This document shows positions 17,633 through 26,301 of a stretch of DNA of 64,000 nucleotides, piece after piece. Below the pieces are notes generated by a model. It saw only the letters and a program-made list of their open reading frames with translations, had not been told where the DNA came from and searched no databases. Position 1 is the stretch's first letter. Each line of letters begins with the position of its first letter. The translations under genes and the position numbers were made by a program. Source of the stretch: Sphaerisporangium corydalis (GTDB lineage Bacteria; Actinomycetota; Actinomycetes; Streptosporangiales; Streptosporangiaceae); contig NZ_JANZYP010000013.1 in NCBI RefSeq assembly GCF_025506355.1, positions 91,442-155,441 on the forward strand, read 5' to 3'.

Positions 17633-18738
17633 CGACGACGCGGGTGGCGATGATCGGTCTCGGGGACATCGCGGAGAAGGCGTACCTGCCGGTGCTGGGG
17701 GCCACGCCCGGCCTCGACCTGCTGCTCTGCACGCGGAACCGGGCGACTCTCGCGCGTCTCGGGGACGAGTACCGGATCCGGGAGAGGTTCACCTCGGTGG
17801 AGCAGGTGATCGGCGCCGGCGTCGAGGCGGCGTTCGTACACGCGTCCACCCAGGCGCACCCGGAGATCGTGACGGCGTTGCTCCGGGCCGGCGTGCACGT
17901 GTACGTGGACAAGCCGCTGGCCTACGACCTCGCCGACGCCGAAAAGCTGGTGGGTCTCGCGGGGGAGCGCGGGCTCTCGCTCATGGTGGGGTTCAACCGA
18001 AGGTACGCGCCGGGGTACGCCGGTCTGCGGAACCTGCCCCGGGACCTGATCGTCATGCAGAAGCATCGAGCCGGGCAGCCGGACGACCCCCGGCGGGTTG
18101 TCTTCGACGACTTCATCCACGTGGTGGATACGCTGCGATTTCTGGCGCCGGGGGATATTTCCGATACGAGGATCGAGGTCCGGACGCGGGGTGGACTGCT
18201 GGAACACGTGGTCCTGCACCTCTCCGGCCGTACCGATCCGGGATCGGGCCGTACCGATCCGGGAACGGGACACGCGGACCCCGGGGTCGGTCACGCGGAG
18301 CAGAGGGACGGCCGTGCGGAGACGGGAGCCGGTGGCGTGGAGTCGGGGGCCGATGGGTTCGAGTGGGTGGGTGGTCGTGGGGAGCGGGGAGCCGGAGTTG
18401 CTGGGCGGGGGGAAAGGGGTGGTTCGGACGTGGGCGGGTTCACGGCGATCGGGATGATGAGCAGGGTGAGCGGGTCGAGTGAGGAGACCTGCGAGATCAT
18501 CGGGGGCGGCGGCAAACGCCGCATCGTCAACCTCGCCGAGGTCGTCGACTACGACGGCGCGGAGACGGTGACCCGGCGCGGCGACTGGATCCCGGTCGCG
18601 CGGCAGCGGGGCATCGAGCAGGTGTGCCACGAGTTCCTCGCGTCCCTGCGCGACGGCCGCGTCATCTCCGCCGCCGACGCCCTGCTGACCCACGCCACGT
18701 GCGAGCAGATCGTCACCGCCGCCGGTTCGCCCTCATAG
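17629..18738 (+). CDS. Gfo/Idh/MocA family oxidoreductase with internal heptad insert
   Basis: A 369-aa NAD(P)-dependent sugar-type oxidoreductase. The Rossmann part begins VAMIGLGDIAEKAYLPVL (about residues 5-22), and the family signature KPLAYDLADAEKL lies near residue 98. Relatives reduce or dehydrogenate sugars and inositols. The protein is interrupted between about residues 198 and 262 by seven-residue repeats (SGRTDPG, SGRTDPG, TGHADPG and decaying copies) that look like an in-frame 21-bp expansion in the C-terminal beta-sheet domain. The start overlaps the GNAT stop by ATGA. Confidence 0.83.
   Translation: MTTTRVAMIGLGDIAEKAYLPVLGATPGLDLLLCTRNRATLARLGDEYRIRERFTSVEQVIGAGVEAAFVHASTQAHPEIVTALLRAGVHVYVDKPLAYDLADAEKLVGLAGERGLSLMVGFNRRYAPGYAGLRNLPRDLIVMQKHRAGQPDDPRRVVFDDFIHVVDTLRFLAPGDISDTRIEVRTRGGLLEHVVLHLSGRTDPGSGRTDPGTGHADPGVGHAEQRDGRAETGAGGVESGADGFEWVGGRGERGAGVAGRGERGGSDVGGFTAIGMMSRVSGSSEETCEIIGGGGKRRIVNLAEVVDYDGAETVTRRGDWIPVARQRGIEQVCHEFLASLRDGRVISAADALLTHATCEQIVTAAGSPS
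18223..18370 (+). repeat. 21-bp tandem repeats inside the Gfo/Idh gene
   Basis: Starting at 18223, two units of TCCGGCCGTACCGATCCGGGA type are nearly identical, followed by about five decaying copies, all in frame. They encode seven-residue units rich in Gly, Asp and Arg or His. Copy number changes would alter protein length without breaking the frame. Confidence 0.75.
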
Positions 18739-18842
18739 CCGGTCAAGGACCTGTCGCGAACCAGGGCTCGGCCGTGGCGGCGACGCGGTCGGCGTCGCCC
18801 GTGAGGCCCATGACCTCCAGGGACTCCGCCATGCCTACCGGG

Positions 18843-20264
18843 TCACTCGGCGGCGCCGGACTGGGTGAGGAGGTTCTGGTACCAGGTGTCGTACGGGTGG
18901 TTGGTCGCCGGATAGTTGGCCAGGGGGTTGGTGGCGTTGCCGGCCGAGTCGAAGTCCCAGCCGCGTACGAGCCGCCCCGCCTGCCGCGCCGCGGTGATGA
19001 ACGAGGACTCGCCGGCGGGGGCGGCGTAGAACAGCGCGCCCTGCTGGAGTTCCGCGCTGTCGCCCTTCTGGAACTCGCCGAAGGCGGTCTGCGGGAAACG
19101 GATGCGGTCGCCGGTGAACCTGTCGGTGTCGATCCGCAGGGTCTGGGCCGGGGTCGAGCCGTCGGCGCCGTTCCACACGTGCACGCGCGAGGCGCCACTG
19201 GCCGAGGTGGTCGCGTCGTAGCGGGCGTCGGAGGTCTTGGCGTTGCCGCTCCACGCGACCGTCATGGCGCCGGCGTTGAGCGAGCCGTTCCAGGTCCAGT
19301 TCTGGTTGCTGCTGTTGCTGCGATGTATCTCGCGCACCTGGGTGCCCGCCGCGTCGGTGAACCTGACCGTCGGCAGGACGCCGTCGTCGTACCGCCGGCT
19401 GGCCGACCAGGTGATCTCGCCATCGGCACCGAGATGACCGACGTGATACCACAGCGTGCTTGCGCTCTGCGACTGGTGGACCTCGACCAGGTCGCCGTTG
19501 TCGTTCAGCGCGACGGCCGGCGTGACGCCGGTGTCGTACCTGCCGTGGCGCAGCCAGGTCACCCGGCCGTCGGCACCGTAGCTGCCTGTCCAGTACCAGA
19601 GCACGCCCGCGCCCGAGTCGTTCACCTGTACGACCTGGCCGCGACTGTTGATCGCGACGGCCGGGTGGTAGCCGATGTCGCGTTTGTACGCGGTGCGTGT
19701 CTTGCCGTCGCCGGAGATCACCGCGAGCACCCGGCCGCGCAGCGCGTCCACCGAAGGTGAGGTGGCCGGGTAGTCCCTGGCCCAGTACAGCCGCGAGCCG
19801 AAGACCGAAGTGAGCTCCTGGTTGAGCGCGGCCAGGTTGCCCGCGGCGTACGAGGCGTTGTCGGTCAGGTCGTCCTTGACGTCGAGCGCGACGACGATCG
19901 GCGCGGCGGTGGGGTGCTGCGCGGACCAGGCGTTGATCACGGTGAGCCAGTCACGCAGCCGATTCGACGCGGGGTTCCCCGTGTGGTCGACCAGGTTGCC
20001 GGGCGAGTCATGCCCGACGGAGTAGTCCTGCGAGGTGGCATATTCGTTGTCGTGAATGTCGAGTTCGACAAAGCGGATGCCGTGGTCGAGCTGGTAGGCG
20101 ATCGAGTTCTTCGCGCCGTCGACGTTGCCGGAGTAACTGTTGTGCGTGGCCCGGAAGATCGCCGACGATAACGGCGACTCCGCCGCCGCCTCGGCGTTTC
20201 CGCTGATCAGCGGCACGAATCCGGCGATGAGGAGTGCGGGCAGGACGAGTCTTGATCGGGACAT
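18843..20264 (-). CDS. Secreted PI-PLC X-domain-like phosphodiesterase with inserted beta-repeats
   Basis: A 473-aa exported protein with a signal peptide of about 27 residues (MSRSRLVLPALLIAGF... ending ...GNAEAAA). The N-terminal half-barrel has the PI-PLC catalytic pattern: His41 in RATHNSYSG, VELDIHDNEY and His85 in VGHDSPGN. From about residue 195 to 375 there are three beta-rich repeats of roughly 50 residues (GYHPAVAINSRGQVVQV; VTPAVALNDNGDLVEVH; VLPTVRFTDAAG). After these the barrel seems to resume with SSFITAARQAGRLVRGWDFD. It should cleave phosphoinositide-like or other phosphodiesters outside the cell. The start at 20264 is chosen for the signal peptide; the ribosome site is weak. 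Confidence 0.8.
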   Translation of the reverse strand: MSRSRLVLPALLIAGFVPLISGNAEAAAESPLSSAIFRATHNSYSGNVDGAKNSIAYQLDHGIRFVELDIHDNEYATSQDYSVGHDSPGNLVDHTGNPASNRLRDWLTVINAWSAQHPTAAPIVVALDVKDDLTDNASYAAGNLAALNQELTSVFGSRLYWARDYPATSPSVDALRGRVLAVISGDGKTRTAYKRDIGYHPAVAINSRGQVVQVNDSGAGVLWYWTGSYGADGRVTWLRHGRYDTGVTPAVALNDNGDLVEVHQSQSASTLWYHVGHLGADGEITWSASRRYDDGVLPTVRFTDAAGTQVREIHRSNSSNQNWTWNGSLNAGAMTVAWSGNAKTSDARYDATTSASGASRVHVWNGADGSTPAQTLRIDTDRFTGDRIRFPQTAFGEFQKGDSAELQQGALFYAAPAGESSFITAARQAGRLVRGWDFDSAGNATNPLANYPATNHPYDTWYQNLLTQSGAAE

Positions 20265-20518
20265 TCTTTGATCTTCACATCGGCGATGATCCCCGACAAT
20301 ACGATCACATGTGCGGTTCAGGTCTTCTTCTTGAACAGTGGCCTGCGGAGCCTCGGTTGTTTGAGTAATCACCGATATAGAGCCCCGGGCGGATAAACAG
20401 ACGAACACCCTTGGCCTCCGTGGCGCGATGCCCATCCTGAGGCTGAGTACGACGCCGGGGGCGTTCACCGCCGAGATAATCACGAGCGTTGTGATCACGG
20501 TGCGGGCAGGATGTTGTC

Positions 20519-22030
20519 GTGGACCATGTTCTGTGCGGCCTTGCCTTCAATCCGGCCCTGCCGTCTGAGGTGGTCGACCGGCTGATCGCGACCGCCGACG
20601 AGGACATCGCCGCCGGTCTGGCCGAGCGTGCGGACCTCACCCGTGCGCAGGCCGCCGCGCTGGCCTCGCGCAGTGAACAGAGCATCGCGAGACTCGCCGA
20701 GCGGGGCCTGCTGAAGGCCGACGACGTCGATCCGGTGGCGCGGCCGCTCGCCGCGCTCGCCCTGCTTGCCGAGGGTGCCGGTCGCCCGGAGTGGGCACGC
20801 CTGCTCGCGGCGGACCCGATCGCCGGACACCGGGAGAAACTGGCCGCCTGTCCCGGCCTTCCGCCGGAGGTGACGGAGACCCTCGCAGCCGACGCGGACA
20901 TCCGGGTCGTCGTGGAACTCGCGCTGTGGGCGACACCGGACATGGCCGCCCGGCTGGCGGAGCACCCGCATGCCGAGGTCCGCAGCGCGGTGGCATGCAA
21001 CGAGGTGACCCCTCCGACGGTGCTGGCCGCCCTGGTCGGCGGCGAAGGGCTGCCCCCGGCGCGGCGGTGCCTGGTCTGTGATCGCGAGGAGATCCCGTTC
21101 ACCCACGATCCGGAATGCCCCAGGCTCGACTGCGACCTGCCGCCGGGTGCCTCATGTGACGGCTCTCACGAGTCCACCGTTCACCAGACGCACCTGAACG
21201 CGCTGGGGAACCCGGCCACGCCCGCCGCGGCCGTCGTCGGCTTCGCCGGCCATTCCTCGATGCTGCTCCGCTGGTCGCTGGCCGCCCGCCCCGACCTGCC
21301 CTCGGCGACGTACGAACGTCTCGCGGGCAGTCCGGAACCCGGTGTCCGTGCCACCCTCGCCGCGAATCCCGCGATCGACGACGACCTGATCCGCGTACTG
21401 TCCATCGATCCCGGCCACGACGTGCGACGCGGCGTCGCCCGCAACCCCCGCGTGCCGCTGGAGGTCCTCACCCGCCTGGCGGGCACCGCCGGAATCGGCC
21501 CCGTCCTGCTGCCTCGGATCGCCACCGCCTCGCCCGCCGAGGTTGAAGAACTGGCCGCATCGCCGGATCCGGCCGTACGGATGCTGCTAGCCGAACGGCG
21601 CGACCTGCCCCCAGAGATCCGCGACGCGCTGGCCGCCGACCCCGACGCCAAGGTGCTCAAGTCCATCGCACCGCACCCGGGCCTGTCCGAAGCCCGGCTA
21701 CGTGCCATGGTGGACCGGCACGGGGTGCGCGTCGTCGCCAGGGTGGCGAGAAACCCGGACGCCTCGCCGGCGTTGCTGGAAGACCTGACCCGGCACCGGC
21801 CGCCGGTGAGCAAGGCGTTCCGTGAGATAGCCCGGCGGCGCGACGTGACGGCCCCGGCACTGCTGGCCTGCCTGCTGGAACGGCAGGCCAGGCCCATCGC
21901 CGCCGGTCACCCGGGCCTGCCGCCCCAGCTCATCGTCGAGCTGCTCGCCGATGACGACTGGCAGGTGGTACAGGCGGCAGCGGCCAATCCGTCGCTGCCG
22001 ACCGCGGTGATGCTGAAGCTGGCGCCCTGA
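20519..22030 (+). CDS. Variant leucine-rich-repeat (LRV-like) protein with Cys cluster
   Basis: A 503-aa protein made of short helical repeats of about 24 residues (NPALPSEVVDRLIATAD; NPAIDDDLIRVLSID; NPSLPTAVMLKLAP). This is the pattern of leucine-rich repeat variants in actinobacteria. A cysteine-rich insert sits in the middle: C184-x2-C187-x12-C200-x4-C205-x7-C213. It could bind zinc or an iron-sulfur cluster; the founding LRV protein carries a cluster, but there it is N-terminal. Start is GTG 20519 with GGCAGGA upstream. The gene is divergent from the phospholipase gene. The function is unknown, probably protein binding. Confidence 0.75.
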   Translation: MDHVLCGLAFNPALPSEVVDRLIATADEDIAAGLAERADLTRAQAAALASRSEQSIARLAERGLLKADDVDPVARPLAALALLAEGAGRPEWARLLAADPIAGHREKLAACPGLPPEVTETLAADADIRVVVELALWATPDMAARLAEHPHAEVRSAVACNEVTPPTVLAALVGGEGLPPARRCLVCDREEIPFTHDPECPRLDCDLPPGASCDGSHESTVHQTHLNALGNPATPAAAVVGFAGHSSMLLRWSLAARPDLPSATYERLAGSPEPGVRATLAANPAIDDDLIRVLSIDPGHDVRRGVARNPRVPLEVLTRLAGTAGIGPVLLPRIATASPAEVEELAASPDPAVRMLLAERRDLPPEIRDALAADPDAKVLKSIAPHPGLSEARLRAMVDRHGVRVVARVARNPDASPALLEDLTRHRPPVSKAFREIARRRDVTAPALLACLLERQARPIAAGHPGLPPQLIVELLADDDWQVVQAAAANPSLPTAVMLKLAP

Positions 22031-22071
22031 CCGGTGAGAGGAACGCCGGCTGGACGGGCCTGGTGGGCGGG

Positions 22072-23082
22072 TCAGCGGGTGGTGAGGTAGTGGGTGGATA
22101 GGGTGCGGAGGGTGGTGTGGGTGGAGGCGTAGGGGGTGGGGGTGTTTAGGTAGGCCTTGGGGATTTTGGCGACCATTGTGTAGTTGGTGTCGCAGACGTT
22201 GCCGACGGGGGCCTCGGCGCCCTGGCTGACGAGTTGGTAGGCGTCCAGTTCGTCCAGGCCGGTCAGGGAGGACGTCCAGGTGACGAGGTCGTGCTGGCTG
22301 ATGCGGTAGGCGTCCTCAAGCGGGCGTGCCGACCCGGTGGACATGATGTGCAGGTCGTCCTCCAGCCGGGGCCACGGGGTGGTGACGCCCTTGATGAGGT
22401 CGACCGCGACGACGGTGTTCATCGCGGCCTCCACCGCCGTGCCGCAGACCTCCCCGTGTCCCTGGCGGCAGTGCCCGTCGCCGATGGAGAACAGTGCGCC
22501 GTCGACGTTGACCCCGAGGTAGACGGTGACCCCGGCCCGCAGCTCGGGGGTGTCCATGTTGCCGCCGTGCGCGTCCGGGGTGATCGTCATCCGGGCCTCT
22601 GAGGCGGCGGGGGCGACGCCGACCGTGCCGTGCATGGGGTCGAGCGGCATCTCGACGGCGAAGTCGCCGCGCCTGGCCTGGTAGCGCACGACCCGCTTCT
22701 CGCGGTCGACCTCGTACAGCCACACGACTTCGTCCAGCGGCGGCTGGAGCATGGCGGTGGTGTGGGTGCCGGTCAGCGCGCCGAAGTGCGGGAACGTGGT
22801 GGACACCGCCCAGTCGCGTGCCGGTTCGATCGAGATGAAGTGCAGGGCGAGCGTGTCGCCGGGTTCGGCGCCCTCGACGTGGAAGGGGCCGGTCACCGGG
22901 TTGAGGTAGGGGAACTCGCACACCTTGGAGGGGAGGTCGCCGAACCCGCGTACCCGCCCGCCGAAGCAGTCCTCGGTGAAGAGCTCCACGACCGTGCCCG
23001 GCCGGACCCTGCCCACGGCGGGGCGTCCGCCGAAGGTGTAGGACAGCTCTTCGGGGGCGGGCTGGTAGGAGACGACGTTCAC
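22072..23082 (-). CDS. Acetamidase/formamidase family protein
   Basis: A 336-aa FmdA/AmdA-type amidase that hydrolyses short amides such as formamide or acetamide to ammonia and the acid. Family words are visible: DTLALHFISIEPARDW, MHGTVGVAP, GGNMDTPEL and LGVNVDGALFSIGDGHCRQG (the metal-binding region). Start is GTG 23082 with GGAGG 7 nt upstream, overlapping the permease stop as GTGA. It follows an APC permease and lies near an AmiC-like amide-binding protein and a MarR regulator, so the locus probably takes up and uses an amide as nitrogen source. Confidence 0.88.
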   Translation of the reverse strand: MNVVSYQPAPEELSYTFGGRPAVGRVRPGTVVELFTEDCFGGRVRGFGDLPSKVCEFPYLNPVTGPFHVEGAEPGDTLALHFISIEPARDWAVSTTFPHFGALTGTHTTAMLQPPLDEVVWLYEVDREKRVVRYQARRGDFAVEMPLDPMHGTVGVAPAASEARMTITPDAHGGNMDTPELRAGVTVYLGVNVDGALFSIGDGHCRQGHGEVCGTAVEAAMNTVVAVDLIKGVTTPWPRLEDDLHIMSTGSARPLEDAYRISQHDLVTWTSSLTGLDELDAYQLVSQGAEAPVGNVCDTNYTMVAKIPKAYLNTPTPYASTHTTLRTLSTHYLTTR

Positions 23083-24503
23083 TCGGAGACCTCCGAATCA
23101 ATGGCGGACAGGGTGGGGCGCCGGCCCATGGCGTAGGAGCCGGCGAGGATGATCAGGCCGATGGCGAGCCAGACGAAGCCGAGCACCTGGGCGGCGACCT
23201 TGGCGTTGATCACGACGTACAGCAGGATCAGGAAGCCGATCGCCGGGGCGACCAGGTGGCGCCACCAGTCGCGGCTGCGCTGGCGCACCACGTAGTGGAC
23301 GATGACCGACACGTGCAGGGCGAGGAAGGCGGTCATGGCGCCGAAGTTCACCAGCGTGCTGAGCAGCGAGATCCCGTCGTCGCGCGAGCTCATGTACAGG
23401 CCGAGGACCAGGGACACCGCGGCGACCAGGAACGTGGCGTTGACCGGGACGCGGTGCTTGGGGTGGATCTTGCCGAGGAACTTCGGGAGCTGCCGGTCGC
23501 GGGCCATGGCGAACAGCAGGCGCGAGGTGGCCGCCTGCGCGACCAGGGAGTTGGCGAATCCCCAGGCCACGGCGGTGGCGACGGCGGTGAGCACGCTCAG
23601 CCAGTGGCCGCCCGCGTACTCGGCGGTGGTGTAGAAGGACGCGGGGTCGTCCTTGGCGAGCAGCCCGGCGCGGTCGGGGACGAGCAGCGCGGCCACCCAG
23701 GTCTGCACGACGAACAGCACGCCGGCGAGCGCGAGCGCGTAGACCATGGACCTGCCGAGGCGGCGGGTGTCCTCGCGGCTCTCCTCGGCGAGCATCGAGA
23801 TGCCGTCGAAGCCGAGGAAGGACAGCACCGCCACCGAGACGGCCCCGAACACCAGCGGCCAGGAGAACGTCGTGGAGTCGAACAGCGGGCTGAGCGCGGC
23901 GCCGTGGCCCTTGCCCTGGGCGAGGGCGACGAGCCCGATGACCAGGAAGATCGCCAGGACGATCAGCTCCGCGACCAGCATGATCTTGTTCATGCGGGCG
24001 GTCATCTCGATGCCCATGTAGTTGACGATCGTGTTCAGCACGATGAAGCCGATCAGCCAGCCCCAGATCGGCACGGCGGGGATGAACGACGCCATCGCGG
24101 CGCTGGCCACCAGGTACAGCAGGGCGGGCACCAGCACGTAGTCCAGCAGGATGACCCAGCCGGCGAGGAAGCCCACCGGCGCGGAGATCCCCCGGCCCGC
24201 GTAGGTGTAGACCGAGCCCGCCATCGGGAACGCCTGCGCCATCTGCGCGTAGGACATCGCGGTGAACGCCATGGCGATCATGCCGATGACGTAGGCGAGC
24301 GCCACCATCCCGCCCGACGCCTTGAAGACGGTGCCGAAGATGCCGAACGGCGCGATCGGCACCATGAAGATCAGGCCGTAGATCAGCAGGTCGGTGAAGC
24401 TGAGTGAGCGCCGCAACTCCTGCTTGTAGCCGAAGCGTTCCACGGTGGGGCCCCCGGGCGGCGGGGACACGGACGAGGGCGATGCGTCTGAGGGAGAGGA
24501 CAC
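23079..24503 (-). CDS. APC family amino acid/amide permease
   Basis: A 474-aa integral membrane protein with about 12 hydrophobic segments. It has the APC-superfamily N-terminal pattern (LSFTDLLIYGLIFMVPIAPF, then a first segment with GMVALAYVIGM). It probably imports an amino acid or amide with a cation. Start GTG 24503 is preferred because AAGGAG lies 6 nt upstream; the open frame also has a GTG five codons earlier without a ribosome site. The gene is coupled to the downstream formamidase by a 4-bp overlap, which suggests the substrate feeds that enzyme. Confidence 0.88.
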   Translation of the reverse strand: MSSPSDASPSSVSPPPGGPTVERFGYKQELRRSLSFTDLLIYGLIFMVPIAPFGIFGTVFKASGGMVALAYVIGMIAMAFTAMSYAQMAQAFPMAGSVYTYAGRGISAPVGFLAGWVILLDYVLVPALLYLVASAAMASFIPAVPIWGWLIGFIVLNTIVNYMGIEMTARMNKIMLVAELIVLAIFLVIGLVALAQGKGHGAALSPLFDSTTFSWPLVFGAVSVAVLSFLGFDGISMLAEESREDTRRLGRSMVYALALAGVLFVVQTWVAALLVPDRAGLLAKDDPASFYTTAEYAGGHWLSVLTAVATAVAWGFANSLVAQAATSRLLFAMARDRQLPKFLGKIHPKHRVPVNATFLVAAVSLVLGLYMSSRDDGISLLSTLVNFGAMTAFLALHVSVIVHYVVRQRSRDWWRHLVAPAIGFLILLYVVINAKVAAQVLGFVWLAIGLIILAGSYAMGRRPTLSAIDSEVSE

Positions 24504-24536
24504 GGACGGCTCCTTCACAAGCGGGGGCAGAGCCGT

Positions 24537-24572
24537 ACGATAGAGCTAATCCTTGAAAACGGAAAGGTTTCC
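24537..24572 (-). promoter_or_regulatory. Permease-formamidase promoter with inverted repeat
   Basis: On the minus strand a -10-like TATCGT (24537-24542) sits 17 bp from a TTTCCG hexamer. An inverted repeat GGAAA-GG-TTTCC (plus strand 24561-24572) overlaps that -35 region. The placement suits a repressor, and the MarR protein encoded at 25791 is a candidate. Confidence 0.4.
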
Positions 24573-24648
24573 ATTGAAAGTTGTACGCGCCGGTCATACC
24601 GTGCGATCCGCCCCCTGCCGGGCGCGCCTCCAGGAGCCCCGCGAGGGC

Positions 24649-25749
24649 CTAGGCGGAGGTGACCACGTCGAAGTCGAGCCCGTCGGCCCGGCCCACGTAC
24701 ACCCGCTGCCGCACGTGGCGGCCGGAGAGGGTCAGCCGGCCACGCCCGCTGACGATCGTGGTGCCGTCGGCGACCGCCTCGATCGCGGGCACCGCCAGCG
24801 TCCCGGCCCGGCGGGCCAGGGCCGTCAGCATGAGCACGCCCTCGTAGCAGCCGTGCCCGTGCCCGTTCAGCAGCGGCGCGGCCGGCCCGAACCTGCGGGT
24901 GTACCGCTCGGCCAGGCCGAGGTTGGCGTCGCCGGGGATGCTGCCGAAGTAGCCCATCGCGGCGTACAGCTCGCCGGTGGCGTCGCCGCCGATGGCCAGC
25001 AGGCCGTGCTCCTCCAGCGCGCCGCACAGCCGGGGGACGTCGAGCCCGCTCGCCGTGAACGCCCGGTTGAACGCGACCAGGTCGCTGCCGATGAGGTTGA
25101 GCAGCACGGCGTCCGGCCGGACGGCGGCCAGCTCCTCGATCAGCGGGGCCATGGCGGTGGTGCCGGAGGGGACGAACCGCTCGCCGACCACCGTCGCCGA
25201 CCGGGCCCGGAGGTGGCGGCGCGCCGAGGCGTGGACCAGGCGCGGCCAGACGTAGTCGTTGCCGAGCAGGAACCAGCGCCGGGCCCGCCGGTGGTCGATC
25301 AGCCAGTCGAGACCTGGGCCGACCTGCCGGGACGCGGGCTCGCCGAGGTAGTAGACGCCCCGCTCACGGGCGCCGCCCTCGTACGGGGGCGTGTAGACGA
25401 ACGGGACCGCGCCGCCGAGCGAGCGCTCGATCGCCACGCGCACGTCGCTGGCGTGCGTGCCGACCAGCGCCTGCACCGCACCGGCGCGCACCAGCCCGGC
25501 CACCTCGCGGGCGACCTGCCCCGGGCCGCGGCCGCCGTCCACCAGGACCAGCTCGACCGGCCTGCCCAGCACCCCGCCGGCGGCGTTGACCTCGGCCGAC
25601 GCCAGCATGGCGCAGTTGATCGCGCACGGCCCGAGCAGGCCGAGCACGCCGGAGACCGGCACCACCAGGCCGACGCGCAGCGTGTCGGACCGCAGAAGGT
25701 GAGCTTCGAGGGGGTCGATGACCACCGTGACGGGATCGGTCACGAGCAA
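24649..25749 (-). CDS. AmiC-like periplasmic-binding-fold amide/amino acid sensor
   Basis: A 366-aa Peripla_BP_6-type protein with the pattern LRVGLVVPVSGVLGLLGP, AEVNAAGGVLGRPVELVLVD and, further on, GHGHGCYEGVLML. It resembles the substrate-binding proteins of branched-chain amino acid and amide transporters but has no signal peptide or lipobox. A cytoplasmic ligand sensor like Pseudomonas AmiC is therefore likelier. Start TTG 25749 has AAGGAGG 6 nt upstream; a GTG two codons later is possible. It lies downstream of its divergent MarR neighbour (41 bp apart) and just upstream of the permease-formamidase operon. No AmiR-like antiterminator is seen here. Confidence 0.8.
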   Translation of the reverse strand: MLVTDPVTVVIDPLEAHLLRSDTLRVGLVVPVSGVLGLLGPCAINCAMLASAEVNAAGGVLGRPVELVLVDGGRGPGQVAREVAGLVRAGAVQALVGTHASDVRVAIERSLGGAVPFVYTPPYEGGARERGVYYLGEPASRQVGPGLDWLIDHRRARRWFLLGNDYVWPRLVHASARRHLRARSATVVGERFVPSGTTAMAPLIEELAAVRPDAVLLNLIGSDLVAFNRAFTASGLDVPRLCGALEEHGLLAIGGDATGELYAAMGYFGSIPGDANLGLAERYTRRFGPAAPLLNGHGHGCYEGVLMLTALARRAGTLAVPAIEAVADGTTIVSGRGRLTLSGRHVRQRVYVGRADGLDFDVVTSA

Positions 25750-25790
25750 GAGTATCCTCCTTGCGCACGCCCGGACGGAGGGAACCCTCG

Positions 25791-26222
25791 ATGGTGACCA
25801 CGGGACTCGGATCGTCCCTCGCGTATCTGCTGAGCCGCGCCGAGCGCAGCGTGAACCGCGACCTGGCCGCGGTGCTCACCGCCGAGGAGGTGACCGTCGA
25901 CCAGTGGCGCATCCTCCAGGCGCTCGCCGACGGGCGCGGTCACTCGATGGGCGATCTCGCCGAGGCCGCCCTGATGCCGCACCCCACGCTCACCAAGGCC
26001 GTGGACCGGCTCGTCGAGCGGGCCGTGGTCTACCGCGGGCATGATCCGGCCGATCGCCGCAAGGTGGCGGTGTTCCTCGCCGATCGGGGCGACGACCTGC
26101 TCGGCCGCCTGGAGGCGGGGATCGCCGAGCACCACCGGGCCATCCTCGCGACCTACGGCGCGGCCCGCACCGAACGCCTGATGAGCGAGCTCGAACACCT
26201 GGTGCGTTCCCTCGAAGGCTGA
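25791..26222 (+). CDS. MarR family transcriptional regulator
   Basis: A 143-aa winged-helix protein. The recognition part reads SMGDLAEAALMPHPTLTKAV (about residues 52-71), followed by the wing with GHDPADRRKVAVFLADRG. ATG 25791 has GGAGGG upstream and is preferred over a TTG ten codons earlier. It is divergent from the AmiC-like gene, with a 41-bp shared promoter space, so it is the likely repressor of the amide locus. The inducer would be the amide or a related small molecule. Confidence 0.85.
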   Translation: MVTTGLGSSLAYLLSRAERSVNRDLAAVLTAEEVTVDQWRILQALADGRGHSMGDLAEAALMPHPTLTKAVDRLVERAVVYRGHDPADRRKVAVFLADRGDDLLGRLEAGIAEHHRAILATYGAARTERLMSELEHLVRSLEG

Positions 26223-26301
26223 CCTCGCCGGCCTCGTAGCCGACCTCGACCAGGGCTGTTTGCGCATAGGGTTCATAACGCTGTTCAAAAGAGGAGGTCA
26301 C

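Noticed and set aside
24649..25749. Periplasmic ABC substrate-binding protein
   Set aside because: No signal peptide or lipobox and no ABC permease or ATPase genes nearby; a cytoplasmic AmiC-like sensor fits better, though export cannot be fully excluded.
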